Shown: positions 17,745 to 31,040, counted from the first letter of the stretch. The stretch is DNA of 64,000 bases from Acidithiobacillus acidisediminis (GCF_023277115.1 NZ_JALQCS010000001.1:434001-498000); one strand, 5' to 3'. The notes: generated from the sequence alone by a model not told the origin. A program made the numbers and translations.

Positions 17745-20108
17745 ATGAACACCAAACAAGGTAATAAAACCTCCGCCGCCCGACGGTTGCAAGCCGCGGT
17801 CTCAAAAATGGCACCAGCGATACTTTATGCGGCAGTAGTAGCAGCGATCAGTGTATCAGCTAGTAAATTCGCTTATGCCGGCGAGACCGGCGTTGTCGCC
17901 TCTCCCGAAGGTCAAAATCCTTCTAGTGAGGTGACAGAGATCGGCTCCGTGAAAAAAGTCGCCCCTCCGGAAAAAGCGGTGACCTCCGTCAGTAAGAAGA
18001 CCGTGACCCATGCATCGCCGGCCCAGAATTTTCAGTCTGTACTGAAGCATGTTCCAGGGATGAACGTAATCTCCCAAGGCCCTGGTAATCTGTCTTCGGT
18101 GAATAACGAATTTACCTACCAGGGATTTACAAGCAGCCAGATGGCATCTAACTTTGATGGCGTACCCATTATCAATACCTTTCGCGGTGGCGCCGGCGGA
18201 GCAGCTGATGATCATGCCTACACGCCACTTACGATAGGTCAGTTTTCGACGGTGAAGGTATTTAGCGGTGCTAATCAACCCTCGCAAAATGGTATAGACT
18301 CGCTTGGCGGCACGATTTCTTACGAGCCCGCATTACCCACATCAAAGTATTATCTGGATGTCAATGCCTCTGGCGGAAAATATGGGTATCGGGGCGGCAA
18401 CTACACGACGGGTATTGCGGTGAATAGCGGGGCATTGCCAGGAACTGATACCGAAATGTTATTCAAATACTCCTATACTCATGCCCCCAGTTTCATGAAC
18501 AACATCTTCGCCAAAATAAATTCTTATTATGTTGCGCTGCTCCAACCGTATAATAACGGCTTGTCACAATTGAAACTAATCGCCGTTTATAACAACGAGT
18601 CAGCGCGTCAGCCATCTTTGGTGCCGCTGGCTCTGATTGCCCAGAACGGTCGCTCCTACCAGCCACCGCTGGATGTGGCGTCCACTAGCACGAATACCCA
18701 TGCGTTGAATGTGATCTTATCGTGGAAAAGCATGTTAAACGATTATATGCTCGCCAAGACGAAGGTCTTTATTCAGCAACAAGCAGCGAATAGTACCTCT
18801 CTAACGAATTCTTCCTATTATAATCCAAGATATTATGGCTACGCGACTTATGAAGGATACCCGGTGGGGACGAATCTTGAGCCCTGGGCGGCGTTTCCCT
18901 CCGCAAACAATAGCTATGATCCGGTAGCGTTGTTTGGATCGGGGGTAGCCGGAACGCAGTTCCTCAATTATATCGATAACATTCAAAGTGTAGGCTTTTT
19001 GCCATCGATGACGTTCTTTGCACCGCACAACACCATTGAGCTTGGAGCAATGGTTGATTACAGTCAGGATCATAGTGCCGAGTATTGGTACGGCAGTAGC
19101 CCGGTTCCGAATATCGACGGATATAATAACGCCTGGAATGAGCATGATGCGCGTAATTATAATTATATCTATCTTCAGGATAATATTAATCTGCTGAACG
19201 GTAGCCTCCATATATACCCTGGCGTAAAATATAACATCGTATCTACTGCTTGTAATGAAGTGCCTGGTTATTATTACAAATACGGCGGCCATGTCAATAA
19301 TACTTACTACTTCTGGGAGCCATCGCTGGGCTTCTCCTATACACCGATTCATAACGTGAATCTGTATTTTAGCGTGGGTAAGACAAACAAGGTGCCTAAC
19401 ATTAGCGCCTTTTATTCTGTTGTGGGCGCATCCCCCACGCCGGCGCCCATCACTGTTCAGCCGGAGAGTGATATAAGCTTCGATGCGGGTGTGCGATACA
19501 GGAGCAATGTAGTATCTGGTAATTTGTCCGTATTCAGGCGTAACTTCAGCAATATCTTTAGCCAGTATTATGATCCATCCACAGGCCAAACCTATGAGTA
19601 CAATAATGGCAACGCCCTGTATCAGGGGGTTACCCTTGGTTTAGATGTACCCATTAATAACCATGTGTCATTTTTCGGGTCATACAACTACACCAGCGCT
19701 AAATACAGTAGTCTATCCACTGGTGTGAACGGCACAGCCTATCCGGGAGAATACCGGCCTTACGTCCCGATGTACTCGGCAACGACTGGTCTACGCTACG
19801 AGCACGGCGGCCTATACGCGGCGCTGACCGGCCATTTTGTTGGACGTCAATATATGGCGACCAATAAGGGCGAAACGATTGGTAGGACTTTACCGGCATA
19901 TGACACGCTCGATTTTACAACATCCTATGAGATGCCGATCAAATCGACCTATGTGAAGTCGGTTAAGTTCAGTCTTTACGCCGATAATATTCTTGACAAT
20001 AACTATCTGGTCTACGCAGAACAGGTTCTGAAACCGTTCACGTACTACCAGGGGCAGGTAGGCGCACCGGTGTTTGTTGGGAGCAATGTGAGCTTTCGCT
20101 TCCAATGA
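17745..20108 (+). CDS. TonB-dependent outer-membrane receptor, AT-rich
   Basis: The 787-residue protein has a long N-terminal signal region (cleavage near AYA-G), a plug-like domain (QNFQSVLKHVPGMNVISQGPG, GFTSSQMASNFDGVPI, FSTVKVFSGANQPSQNGIDSLGG), then about 580 residues of Tyr/Asn/Ser-rich beta strands ending in SFRFQ. Such receptors import ferric chelates, cobalamin or other scarce compounds using TonB energy. A strong GAGGAGAAA site precedes the ATG. Base composition is distinctly lower in GC than the 53.5-55.9 kb receptor, suggesting transfer. The ligand cannot be read from sequence. Confidence 0.9.
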   Translation: MNTKQGNKTSAARRLQAAVSKMAPAILYAAVVAAISVSASKFAYAGETGVVASPEGQNPSSEVTEIGSVKKVAPPEKAVTSVSKKTVTHASPAQNFQSVLKHVPGMNVISQGPGNLSSVNNEFTYQGFTSSQMASNFDGVPIINTFRGGAGGAADDHAYTPLTIGQFSTVKVFSGANQPSQNGIDSLGGTISYEPALPTSKYYLDVNASGGKYGYRGGNYTTGIAVNSGALPGTDTEMLFKYSYTHAPSFMNNIFAKINSYYVALLQPYNNGLSQLKLIAVYNNESARQPSLVPLALIAQNGRSYQPPLDVASTSTNTHALNVILSWKSMLNDYMLAKTKVFIQQQAANSTSLTNSSYYNPRYYGYATYEGYPVGTNLEPWAAFPSANNSYDPVALFGSGVAGTQFLNYIDNIQSVGFLPSMTFFAPHNTIELGAMVDYSQDHSAEYWYGSSPVPNIDGYNNAWNEHDARNYNYIYLQDNINLLNGSLHIYPGVKYNIVSTACNEVPGYYYKYGGHVNNTYYFWEPSLGFSYTPIHNVNLYFSVGKTNKVPNISAFYSVVGASPTPAPITVQPESDISFDAGVRYRSNVVSGNLSVFRRNFSNIFSQYYDPSTGQTYEYNNGNALYQGVTLGLDVPINNHVSFFGSYNYTSAKYSSLSTGVNGTAYPGEYRPYVPMYSATTGLRYEHGGLYAALTGHFVGRQYMATNKGETIGRTLPAYDTLDFTTSYEMPIKSTYVKSVKFSLYADNILDNNYLVYAEQVLKPFTYYQGQVGAPVFVGSNVSFRFQ

Positions 20109-20146
20109 GCGCTGAACGTTTGATGGCCTAAAAGCCTGGTTCTGCA

Positions 20147-20183
20147 GGCGCCACGCATACCCTTTTGAAGCACGTGTGGCGCC
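20147..20183 (+). terminator. Inverted repeat after the TonB receptor gene
   Basis: GGCGCCAC at 20147-20154 pairs perfectly with GTGGCGCC at 20176-20183 around a 21-base loop, 38 bases past the stop. No T-run follows, so terminator function is uncertain. Confidence 0.3.
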
Positions 20184-20358
20184 CGCATTCGTTCAAGTCT
20201 GGACAAAAATATGGGATTAGTCGAGGTTAGCGCGTGCTGCTGATTGACTGGGTGACTTGATATCTCGATATTGCGGCAAGGTGTGTTGGTACGCGTTGAA
20301 AATTACCCAGGTGATTAACATCTTTCGTTTCGGCTTTCGGGATGGAGAAATCAGGGTG

Positions 20359-20563
20359 ATGACCACCATGAACATGCTGGGTGGAGTAAGGCGCTTGTAT
20401 TGCCAGGGCGGGTTATCCCCGTCGGAGATCGAGCGGCGCACGGGACTGACGCGCAAGGCGCTCCGCAAATGGCTCAATACGGAGGAGCGGACGGAGCCGG
20501 AGTGCCGCTGGCGGTCGGTCGGCGGCAAGATCGCACCGTATGCCGAGCGACTGGCGGACTTTA
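20359..20563 (+). pseudogene. istA: IstA N-terminal fragment (IS21 transposase)
   Basis: Reading from ATG 20359, the frame gives a helix-turn-helix typical of IstA: GGVRRLYCQGGLSPSEIERR followed by TGLTRKALRKWL. It continues about 65 residues and then runs into istB-derived sequence in a different frame. The catalytic DDE domain is absent. Confidence 0.75.
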
Positions 20564-20826
20564 CTGTTCCATCTGCTGTCGGAGCTATACAAACACACCA
20601 GTGTGATTATCACGACAAATCTGACCTTCGGCGAGTAGACCAGCGTGTTCGGTGCGGCACAGATGACTACGGCTCTGCTGGATAGATTGACGCATCCCTG
20701 CCACATCGTCGAAACCTGCCACGAGTCGTATCGGTTCCGACACGCAGTGCAACAGCCAAGGCGCGGATCAAGGTTCGAGAGCAAAGCAAGCGGGGGAAAA
20801 TCATCACGGTGGAGGAATCGTTCTGA
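20564..20826 (+). pseudogene. istB: IstB C-terminal fragment with nonsense and frameshift mutations
   Basis: From about 20564 the frame reads LFHLLSELYKHTSVIITTNL and then FGE-stop, where a TAG at 20636-20638 replaces the usual Trp codon of the FGEW motif. It continues as VFGAAQMTTALLDRLTHPCH and ESYRFRH, after which the IstB tail SATAKARIKVREQSKRG appears in another frame and ends at TGA 20824-20826. Confidence 0.75.
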
Positions 20827-20988
20827 CGAAACCGACTGGGAAGGGGGCTCTCTGCAACAGCCCTCCCGGCACATCCAGGAAGCAGAAACTGGCAAAACTG
20901 AGCTACACTCATTCGTGGCCGCCACGCAAAATGGCGCCTAATGTGCCTGGGTAAAATTCAACGCGCAGGACTGGGTAATTTTAAACGC

Positions 20989-21142
20989 GCGCCAAAACTT
21001 GGGCTCCGTCGCCGTGGCGATCGCACTGACCTTTGGCCTGGGCGGCAGGGACGCCGCCAGCGTAATTGCGCAACATTGGGCCCCAGGCTATCTGGAAACG
21101 CGCAAAAGGGATGATGCGTCTGTCCCTAAAGAACAGAAATAA
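20989..21142 (+). pseudogene. C-terminal fragment of a TM-helix/mechanosensitive-like membrane protein
   Basis: Directly after the IS21 right repeat, an open frame reads NLGSVAVAIALTFGLGGRDA and continues to TAA at 21140-21142. The ALTFGLGGRDAA segment is a hallmark of conserved TM-helix repeat proteins related to small mechanosensitive channels. The upstream part of the gene is missing and is replaced by the IS remnant, so the gene was truncated by the insertion or a later deletion. Confidence 0.55.
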
Positions 21143-21193
21143 AATATCTGCGCCGATAGCGATGGAAACCTTAGTCGTTCGCTCTGGGTTCAC

Positions 21194-24100
21194 TCATCGA
21201 GATCTTGGATTCGGGATCTCCAAGGAAACCTGCTGCAGGATCCGATCCAGCCACTGGGCAGAGAGACGTTCGAGCAGTCGGTTCTGGCTCTGGCGGGCAA
21301 CGAGGTTGTCGAGATCGACCCAGGCGAGGGGTTGGTCCTGACCAGCACAGGTGAAGACCGCCCGTGTGCGCTTGCCCGTCTCTGGATCCACCTGCCACTG
21401 CAGACATTGTGCGCAAACGCCTTTGAGCATGCACTGCATGGGGCTACCAACCGTGGCGACCGCCTCCAGATGTTGCGGGAAGAGGCGGGCGAAATCGCCC
21501 TGCAGTGCCGTCTGAAAGCCCTTGAGCAAGCCGGTGGAGCCCATGACCATGAGTCGATCGACCTGCTGCAGGGAGATACCACCCTCAGTGCCCTGCCCCG
21601 CAAGCCGACCGGCGCCATACTCGCGCAGGAGCTGCACCATGTCGGCAGCCTCGACACTGAGGTCTTGCGGACGCCGGGCCTGGATCAGCGGACCGCGGGC
21701 AGTACACCATAGGATCTGGTCCGCCGCGGCTTCCAGTTCCTCCTGATGATCCAGCTCGCTGGCCTGAGCAAAAGCGGCAACGTAGAGCACCCGGTTACCG
21801 GCGGCGCGCAGTGCCGGACCGATGTCGAGCATCACCGCGGCACCCCAGCGCCCGGCAACGACCGCGATGGTCTTGCCTTGGGGAATATCCGTCGGCGCCC
21901 CCGTCGGCCCCATCAACAGAACCGCATCGCCCTCCTGTAGGCGCCCGGCAATGCGCGGGGCCGTGCCCCACTGCAAGACCATCAAGCGAATCAGGTCTCC
22001 CTCTACCCCAGCGCCGCTCACGGTGAGGACTGGGATCTGCAGGCGGGTGCCCTCGACCACGGGGCTGCCGGTCTCGAAACTCTGCAGGCGGAAGAATTGT
22101 CCCGGCTGGAAATTTTTCGCCGCCGCCGGGGCCTCTACCCAGAGCTCACAGACCGCCGGGTTGCTGCGATCGATGCGGCGGATGCGCGCGCCGAGCTGCG
22201 CCGCCAGACGTCCCTGAAAAGCGGCAAGATTGCGGGTCGCTGCAGGTGGCAGAATCTCCATCGCTGCCAGCACATCGGGATAGCTGCGCTTGGCCGAGGC
22301 AATGGCCTTCACCACACTACCGTGATACACCGGATGGGTGTCGCCAATAAAACTGACGCGGTGACCCGCTCCGTCCTGATAGGAAGTGAATGGCCCGGGT
22401 TCCGGCGATTTACAGTGTTCTGCCACCTGCACGCTCTGTACACTGCGATCATGGTGCGCCAGATGGGGCTGAAAATGATCCCCATCCAGTTGCAAGGTGC
22501 CCGGATACTCCCGCTCATAAATGGTGTTCGGCACCGTGCCGGCAGCGACGAAGACCCCGCGGGCCGGCAGCCGCAACTCTTCGCTCGTCGCCACCCAGCG
22601 CCCCTCTTCTTCTCGCAACTTGCGGAACACCATCGCCTCGACGTGGCCATAGCCATCCAGATCGGCACGCAGGGGATCGACCCCTTCCTGATAGAAGAGC
22701 CCCTCTTCCATCGCCTTGATGAGTTCTTCATGGTTACGGGTGTACGCAGGGGATTGCCGCATGCCCTTGCGATAGGCGAGGGTGACCCCACCCCAGGCGT
22801 GCAGTAGCGGAATGAAATTCGGCTTGTCACCGGCGGCAGCAGCACGCTCGCGCTCGGCACGGACAGCGCGACCATGCTCGAGGAACTCCTCAAGAATACC
22901 GAGGTCCTCTGCCGACAGGCCGGCACGCAGCTTTTCCTCACCGACTTCCGGCAAGAGGGTCTCATAGCGCGCCAGAACCTTCTCCACCTGCCGAATATAG
23001 TAGGCCTGCACTTCCGTCGCGGTATCCACCGCCGTCAGACCGCCGCCAATGACCACCGCCGGCAGGCGCACCTGCAGGTTGGCGAGACTGCTCTGCTTGC
23101 CGGCGCCGGTGAGCTGCAGGGCCATGAGGAAATCACTGGCCTGCCGCATACCACGGGCAAGACTGCCAGGCAGGGACAGGACGCGCGGTAGGCCGGCACC
23201 CGTGGCCAGACAGACATGATCAAAGCCGAGCTCCCAGGCATCCTCGAGACGCAGGGTACCGCCCAAGCGCACGCCGCCAAAGATCTGGAAACCGGGGCGA
23301 CGCAGCAGGCTGAGATAGATCAGTTTCAGGAAATTCTTGTCCCAGCGCACGGTGATGCCGTACTCGGCGACGCCGCCAAAGCCGAGCAGGATGCGCTCAT
23401 CGAGATCTTCCTGCAGCGAGGACCAGTCGCGCACCGGGGCATCCCGCAGGGATGCTGGTAGCGGCTCGATCTTCAGGCCATCAACGCCGACCACGCTGCA
23501 ACCGGCCTGAAGGAGATGGTGCGCCATGGTGAAACCCGCCGGTCCCATACCAGCGACCAGGACCTTGCGACCGTTGTCTGCGGCGGCACAATACTGCTCC
23601 TGCCGCAGGGGATTCCAGCGCGTCAGCAGGTCATAAATCTCCACCCCATAGGGTAATTCCAGCACGTCCGTCAGAATCCGTGTCTCGACCTGAGGGATAT
23701 TCACCGGATCCTGCTTCTGATAGACACAGCCCTTCATACAGTCGTTGCAGATGCGGTGCCCGGTGGCCGGGACCATGGGATTGTCGACCATGATCATGGC
23801 GAGAGCAGCGATGCTGAAACCATCGCGCCGCAGGATCTGCATTTCCGAGATCTTTTCTTCCAGCGGGCAACCGGTCAGGGTGACACCCAAGGGATCGACC
23901 TTGAAGCCGAGCTCCGGCACGCCCTTTTTCTCCGGAAAGCCGCGCGAGCAGAAATCACCGTCGTGGTCGTGGCAGTAGAGACAGTAGTGGACCTCGCTTT
24001 GCACGCTGCGCAAATCCATGCGTTGGTCGGTGAGATGGAAGGCATCGCGACGACGCCAATGGGCCGGATCGGCTGCCAAGGGGTGGTCGGGACGAAATTC

Positions 24101-24706
24101 TGCCCGCTGCAGGGGAACCAGGGCCTCATGGTCCATGCGCTCAGGCAAGCGGAAACTCGACCACTCCCGCACCGCCATCCGCGCAGCCGGGTCGCTCAGG
24201 GCCAGGGCGCACCACTGGGTCAGGCGCTGGACCTTGGCGGCGTTTTTGGCCTCGTCTTCCAACCAGCCCACGCCCAGACGGGCGATCGACCATTCCCGAT
24301 CGTCGGCAGGTAAGGCGGCCGCATGGATTTCCTGATCCAGCCAACCCTGCAGATCGGCAAAGCTCTCGGCAAATTCACCGCGAAACCGCCGGCCGCGGCG
24401 CAGGACATAGAGCTTCTTGAACTCCATGACCACGTCTTGCGCACGGATGCTGTCCTGCAGTTTCCGGTTCTCCGCCTCGATGGCAAAGAATTCCGCCAGA
24501 AACTGCTCGACATGCGGGGCGAGGCGAAGCAGGAGTTCACTGCGTTCTTGCCCATCCTGGGCTGCCTGACCGGAACGATGATCAAGCAAAAGTTGTGCGA
24601 GATCTGCATCGCGTGCACGCAACGCATCCAGAAAAACCGCGTCCAGACGTTCCGTCATTCCCGCCTGTACATATTCGGAAAAAGCAAAATCACTCAGCTT
24701 CAGCAC
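21194..24706 (-). CDS. Large fused FAD/iron-sulfur oxidoreductase (GltD-like plus ferredoxin-reductase-like with 2Fe-2S)
   Basis: The 1170-residue protein combines modules usually separate. About the first 250 residues are helical and unassigned. Next comes an iron-sulfur region with HYCLYCHDHDGDFC, TGCPLEEKISEMQ and ICNDCMKGCVYQKQ, like the Fer4 domain before GltD. Then follows an FAD-binding fold (VLVAGMGPAGFTMAHHLL), an NAD(P)-binding part (VVIGGGLTAVDTATE), and a C-terminal ferredoxin-reductase unit (GQFFRLQ, LMGPTG) with a PyrK-like cluster (QCMLKGVCAQC then FTC). It probably moves electrons between NAD(P)H and another carrier; the partner is unknown. The start is GTG 24706, after an AGGGAG site. 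It lies downstream of gyrB on the same strand. Confidence 0.8.
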   Translation of the reverse strand: MLKLSDFAFSEYVQAGMTERLDAVFLDALRARDADLAQLLLDHRSGQAAQDGQERSELLLRLAPHVEQFLAEFFAIEAENRKLQDSIRAQDVVMEFKKLYVLRRGRRFRGEFAESFADLQGWLDQEIHAAALPADDREWSIARLGVGWLEDEAKNAAKVQRLTQWCALALSDPAARMAVREWSSFRLPERMDHEALVPLQRAEFRPDHPLAADPAHWRRRDAFHLTDQRMDLRSVQSEVHYCLYCHDHDGDFCSRGFPEKKGVPELGFKVDPLGVTLTGCPLEEKISEMQILRRDGFSIAALAMIMVDNPMVPATGHRICNDCMKGCVYQKQDPVNIPQVETRILTDVLELPYGVEIYDLLTRWNPLRQEQYCAAADNGRKVLVAGMGPAGFTMAHHLLQAGCSVVGVDGLKIEPLPASLRDAPVRDWSSLQEDLDERILLGFGGVAEYGITVRWDKNFLKLIYLSLLRRPGFQIFGGVRLGGTLRLEDAWELGFDHVCLATGAGLPRVLSLPGSLARGMRQASDFLMALQLTGAGKQSSLANLQVRLPAVVIGGGLTAVDTATEVQAYYIRQVEKVLARYETLLPEVGEEKLRAGLSAEDLGILEEFLEHGRAVRAERERAAAAGDKPNFIPLLHAWGGVTLAYRKGMRQSPAYTRNHEELIKAMEEGLFYQEGVDPLRADLDGYGHVEAMVFRKLREEEGRWVATSEELRLPARGVFVAAGTVPNTIYEREYPGTLQLDGDHFQPHLAHHDRSVQSVQVAEHCKSPEPGPFTSYQDGAGHRVSFIGDTHPVYHGSVVKAIASAKRSYPDVLAAMEILPPAATRNLAAFQGRLAAQLGARIRRIDRSNPAVCELWVEAPAAAKNFQPGQFFRLQSFETGSPVVEGTRLQIPVLTVSGAGVEGDLIRLMVLQWGTAPRIAGRLQEGDAVLLMGPTGAPTDIPQGKTIAVVAGRWGAAVMLDIGPALRAAGNRVLYVAAFAQASELDHQEELEAAADQILWCTARGPLIQARRPQDLSVEAADMVQLLREYGAGRLAGQGTEGGISLQQVDRLMVMGSTGLLKGFQTALQGDFARLFPQHLEAVATVGSPMQCMLKGVCAQCLQWQVDPETGKRTRAVFTCAGQDQPLAWVDLDNLVARQSQNRLLERLSAQWLDRILQQVSLEIPNPRSR

Positions 24707-24726
24707 CGTATACTCCCTGCATACCC

Positions 24727-24744
24727 GGCCGGCAGAAGCCGGCC
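24727..24744 (-). terminator. Hairpin between gyrB and the oxidoreductase gene
   Basis: GGCCGGC and GCCGGCC form a perfect 7-bp stem with an AGAA loop in the 57-bp gap. There is no T-run in the leftward direction, so it may only reduce read-through. Confidence 0.35.
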
Positions 24745-24763
24745 ATTTTGCGCCCCAGCGGTC

Positions 24764-28205
<3,442 letters not shown>

Positions 28206-28206
<1 letters not shown>

Positions 28207-29303
28207 CACAAACGGATGGGCATCACAACATAGAGGGGGTTATCACTCTCCTGGCCACGCAGGAGGGCGCTGCTACCACTATCGCGCACCTGGATCAGCA
28301 GTTGTTCGCACTGGAAGATTTGTTGCGCGTCGAGCAGATAGCGGGTATTGAACGCAATTTCCGTGGGTTCTCCTTGCAGTACGGCAGGCACGCGGATCTC
28401 GCCTTCCTCCTGTTCTTCGTTGCGACTCTGCAAAACCAGTTCTTCTGCCTGAAACTGCAAGGTGCAGGCGGGATTCTTGTCACTGGCGATGACGTCGATC
28501 TGCTGTAGGGCTGTTTTCAGAGTCTGACGATCGATTACACATTGGGTGGGCTGAGCTAGGGGAATGACGCGGCGATAGTCCGGGTAATTGGCATCCACAA
28601 AACGGCTGGCAAATTCCTGCTGTCCCTGCTGCATGCGACAACCCTGTTCGTCAAAGCTCCACGCCACATCGCCCGCATTGAGGATACGCTGCAGTTCCAA
28701 CACCGCCTTGCGCGGCAGGATGCCCTGAAAGGGTTCTGCCTCGGGCGCATGAGCAAAGGGAATTTCCATCCGCGCCAGACGATGTCCGTCGGTGGCAATG
28801 AGGCGCATCTTCTGCTCTTGAATTTCCACGAACACGCCATTGAGAAAATAGCGGGTGTCGTTATGGGCCATAGCGCTGGCGGCTACACTGAGTCCGCGCT
28901 GAAGATCTTCGCCATCACAGTTGCCGGATAGGCGCGCAGTCCGTTCCGCCATGATGGGAAAATCCTGGGCCGATAAGGTGGGAAGGGTGAAGCGTGCTGA
29001 TCCTGCGCGTAGGGTGAGACGTTCACCATTTTTCTGCATGAGAATTTCTGTGCCGTCGGGCAAGGTGCGACAGATGTCGTAGAACTTGCGTGCGGGGATG
29101 GCGGTCTGCCCCGGTTCTTCCACGTGGAGTTCCAGTTCCGCCATCAGTTGGATTTCGGAATCGGTAGCCAGCAGCTGTATCCCCTTCTCGCTGCTGCGCA
29201 GCAAAAGGTGCGAGAGAATGGCTTGTACCGGCCGACGATCGGCAATGTTCGCCATGGCAGCGAGAACGGGAAGGATCTCATCTTTTTGCACGCGAAGTTT
29301 CAT
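28206..29303 (-). CDS. dnaN: DnaN, DNA polymerase III beta clamp
   Basis: The 365-residue product begins MKLRVQKDEILPVLAAM and has three clamp-domain repeats, ending with MPIRL, typical of bacterial sliding clamps. ATG 29303 is selected over an upstream in-frame codon because GGGAGAG precedes it at proper spacing and the size then matches the family. It follows dnaA after a 241-bp gap that carries DnaA boxes. Confidence 0.97.
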
Positions 29304-29324
29304 AGGCTTCTCTCCCAAAAGAAG

Positions 29325-29529
29325 AATAAATATCTTTTCTTTGTTTTATTATGATTATTAAGGGCCGATCTGCCTGTGGAAAAGCACCACAAGCCGTTGA
29401 TCGAAAGAGTTCTCGCTAAGCGGTGATCGGTCCTGGATTCCTGTGGATAAGTCGGTATACTTGGGGACGATTTGGACCGCGGATTCCATCCCCAGCTCAG
29501 TACCCGAGTTGTTCCGGGGCTTATCCACA
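29325..29529. other. dnaA-dnaN intergenic region with three DnaA boxes and an AT-rich element (origin candidate 1)
   Basis: TGTGGAAAA at 29375-29383, TGTGGATAA at 29442-29450 (perfect consensus on the minus strand) and TTATCCACA at 29521-29529 (perfect on the plus strand) lie here. An AT-rich run at 29325-29365 could serve as an unwinding element. Pseudomonas and Bacillus place an origin in this interval. It may also act as a DnaA-dependent control site for dnaN. Confidence 0.5.
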
Positions 29530-29544
29530 GCTTTTTCGGCTCGC

Positions 29545-30885
29545 TCATCCGCCCAGTACCCGCAAGATATTGGTGTAGTCCTCGGCCACCTGAGAGTCGC
29601 TCTGGCGCAGCTTTTCGATCTGGCGACAGGCATGCAGGACTGTGGTGTGGTCACGCCCCCCAAAGGCCTCACCGATTTCTGGCAGGCTGTGCGAGGTCAG
29701 CTCCTTGGTGAGTGCCATAGCGATCTGCCGCGGCCGGGCAATGTTCCGGCTCCGGCGTTTGGACTGCATTTCCGAGCTGCGAATGTGAAAATATTCGGCC
29801 ACCACCTTTTGGATATTCTCCAGGCTGATCATGCGCTTTTGCACGTCGATCAGATCCCGCAGGGCCGCCTTCGCTGTCTCGACATTGTAGGGCTTACGGG
29901 TGAAGTTGACGTGGGCGATGACGCGGCGTAATGCGCCCTCCAGTTCACGCACGTGGGAGCGGATCTTCTCGGCAATGAAAAAGGCGACCTCGTGGGGTAG
30001 TTCCACCCCCGCCTCTTCGGCCTTGCACAGGACAATCGCCATGCGGGTTTCCAGATCGTGGGGTTCGATGGCTACGGTCAGGCCCCAGCCAAAGCGCGAC
30101 TGCAGGCGTTCTTCCAACCCTTCCACTTCCTTGGGGTAGCGATCGCAAGTAATGATGATCTGGCGGCCGCCATCGAACAGGGCATTGAAGGTGTGGAAAA
30201 ATTCTTCCTGGGTTCGATCCTTGTTGGCGAAGAACTGGATGTCATCGATGAGGAGCACGTCCAGTTTGCGATAGCGCTGTTTGAACTCGGCGGTGCTGTT
30301 GTGCTGCAGGGCACGCACCATATCCATGATGAAGCCCTCGGAGCTGATATAGAGGATCTTGGCTTGTGGATTTTCCCGGAGAATCTCGTTGCCTACCGCA
30401 TGCATGAGGTGGGTCTTGCCCAATCCTACGCCGCCATAAATATACAAAGGGTTGTAGGATTTTCCTGGATGCTGGGCGACCTGGCGCGCCGCGGCTACCG
30501 CCAGTTGGTTCGATTTGCCTTCGACATACGCCTGAAAGGTGAAGCCGTTATTGAGGTGATGACCGTTCAGTCGGCGCTCGGGCGCCGGGGGGGCTACTCT
30601 CTCCTCCACGGCAGCGACTGCTTTCGTCTCCAGCAACGCGATGCGCAAGTGGAGTCCTGGGAGCAGATCATGCAGTTCCTTTTCCAGCATTTCCCGGTAA
30701 TGATGTTGCACGCGGTCACGGACGAAGGTGTTGGGGGCGAGGAGCAGCAGTTCCTCGGCGTGCAACTCGGCGTGCAGGGGACGCAGCCAGGTGTTGAACT
30801 GCTGTGCCGACACCAATAATTCCATGCGGACGCTGAGAGCGCTCCATAACGCTGCTCCGTCCTGGCTTGCCGTTTCGTTACTCAT
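29545..30885 (-). CDS. dnaA: DnaA, chromosomal replication initiator
   Basis: The 446-residue protein has the N-terminal interaction domain, a Pro/Ala-rich linker (about residues 85-110), the AAA+ core with GGVGLGKTHLMHAVGNE and LLIDDIQFF, and the C-terminal helix-turn-helix signature GRDHTTVLHAC. It binds DnaA boxes to open the origin. Boxes flank this gene at 29375-29529 and 31836-32017. The start agrees with family length. Confidence 0.98.
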   Translation of the reverse strand: MSNETASQDGAALWSALSVRMELLVSAQQFNTWLRPLHAELHAEELLLLAPNTFVRDRVQHHYREMLEKELHDLLPGLHLRIALLETKAVAAVEERVAPPAPERRLNGHHLNNGFTFQAYVEGKSNQLAVAAARQVAQHPGKSYNPLYIYGGVGLGKTHLMHAVGNEILRENPQAKILYISSEGFIMDMVRALQHNSTAEFKQRYRKLDVLLIDDIQFFANKDRTQEEFFHTFNALFDGGRQIIITCDRYPKEVEGLEERLQSRFGWGLTVAIEPHDLETRMAIVLCKAEEAGVELPHEVAFFIAEKIRSHVRELEGALRRVIAHVNFTRKPYNVETAKAALRDLIDVQKRMISLENIQKVVAEYFHIRSSEMQSKRRSRNIARPRQIAMALTKELTSHSLPEIGEAFGGRDHTTVLHACRQIEKLRQSDSQVAEDYTNILRVLGG

Positions 30886-31040
30886 GGGGTCCTTGTCATG
30901 GATACTGCTGTCTTTCCCGGCGGCGTGCAGCGCCGAGCGCTACATTAACCATCAACATCGTACCTGAAGGCGGGAGTATACGACATGGCCCTTTTCGCCG
31001 CCAGCGAAGGCTTTCGGGTGTGCAGTTAGGAGATTGTTTC

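Larger units (their letters stand above)
20293..20988 (+). mobile_element. IS21-family remnant with terminal inverted repeats and an internal deletion
   Basis: The left end has GCGTTGAAAATTACCCAG (20293-20310). The right end has two inverted copies, CTGGGTAAAATTCAACGC (20947-20964) and CTGGGTAATTTTAAACGC (20971-20988), as expected of IS21-type ends with multiple repeats. Between them only the start of istA and the end of istB remain, about 0.7 kb instead of the usual 2 to 2.5 kb. It is inactive. Confidence 0.75.

Noticed and set aside
18801-19589. Long minus-strand open frame inside the TonB receptor gene
   Set aside because: It is antisense to a full-length receptor, has no protein-family motif and reflects the AT-rich codon pattern of the real gene.
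30058-30819. Plus-strand 253-codon frame across dnaA
   Set aside because: Antisense shadow of dnaA, which is unmistakable.
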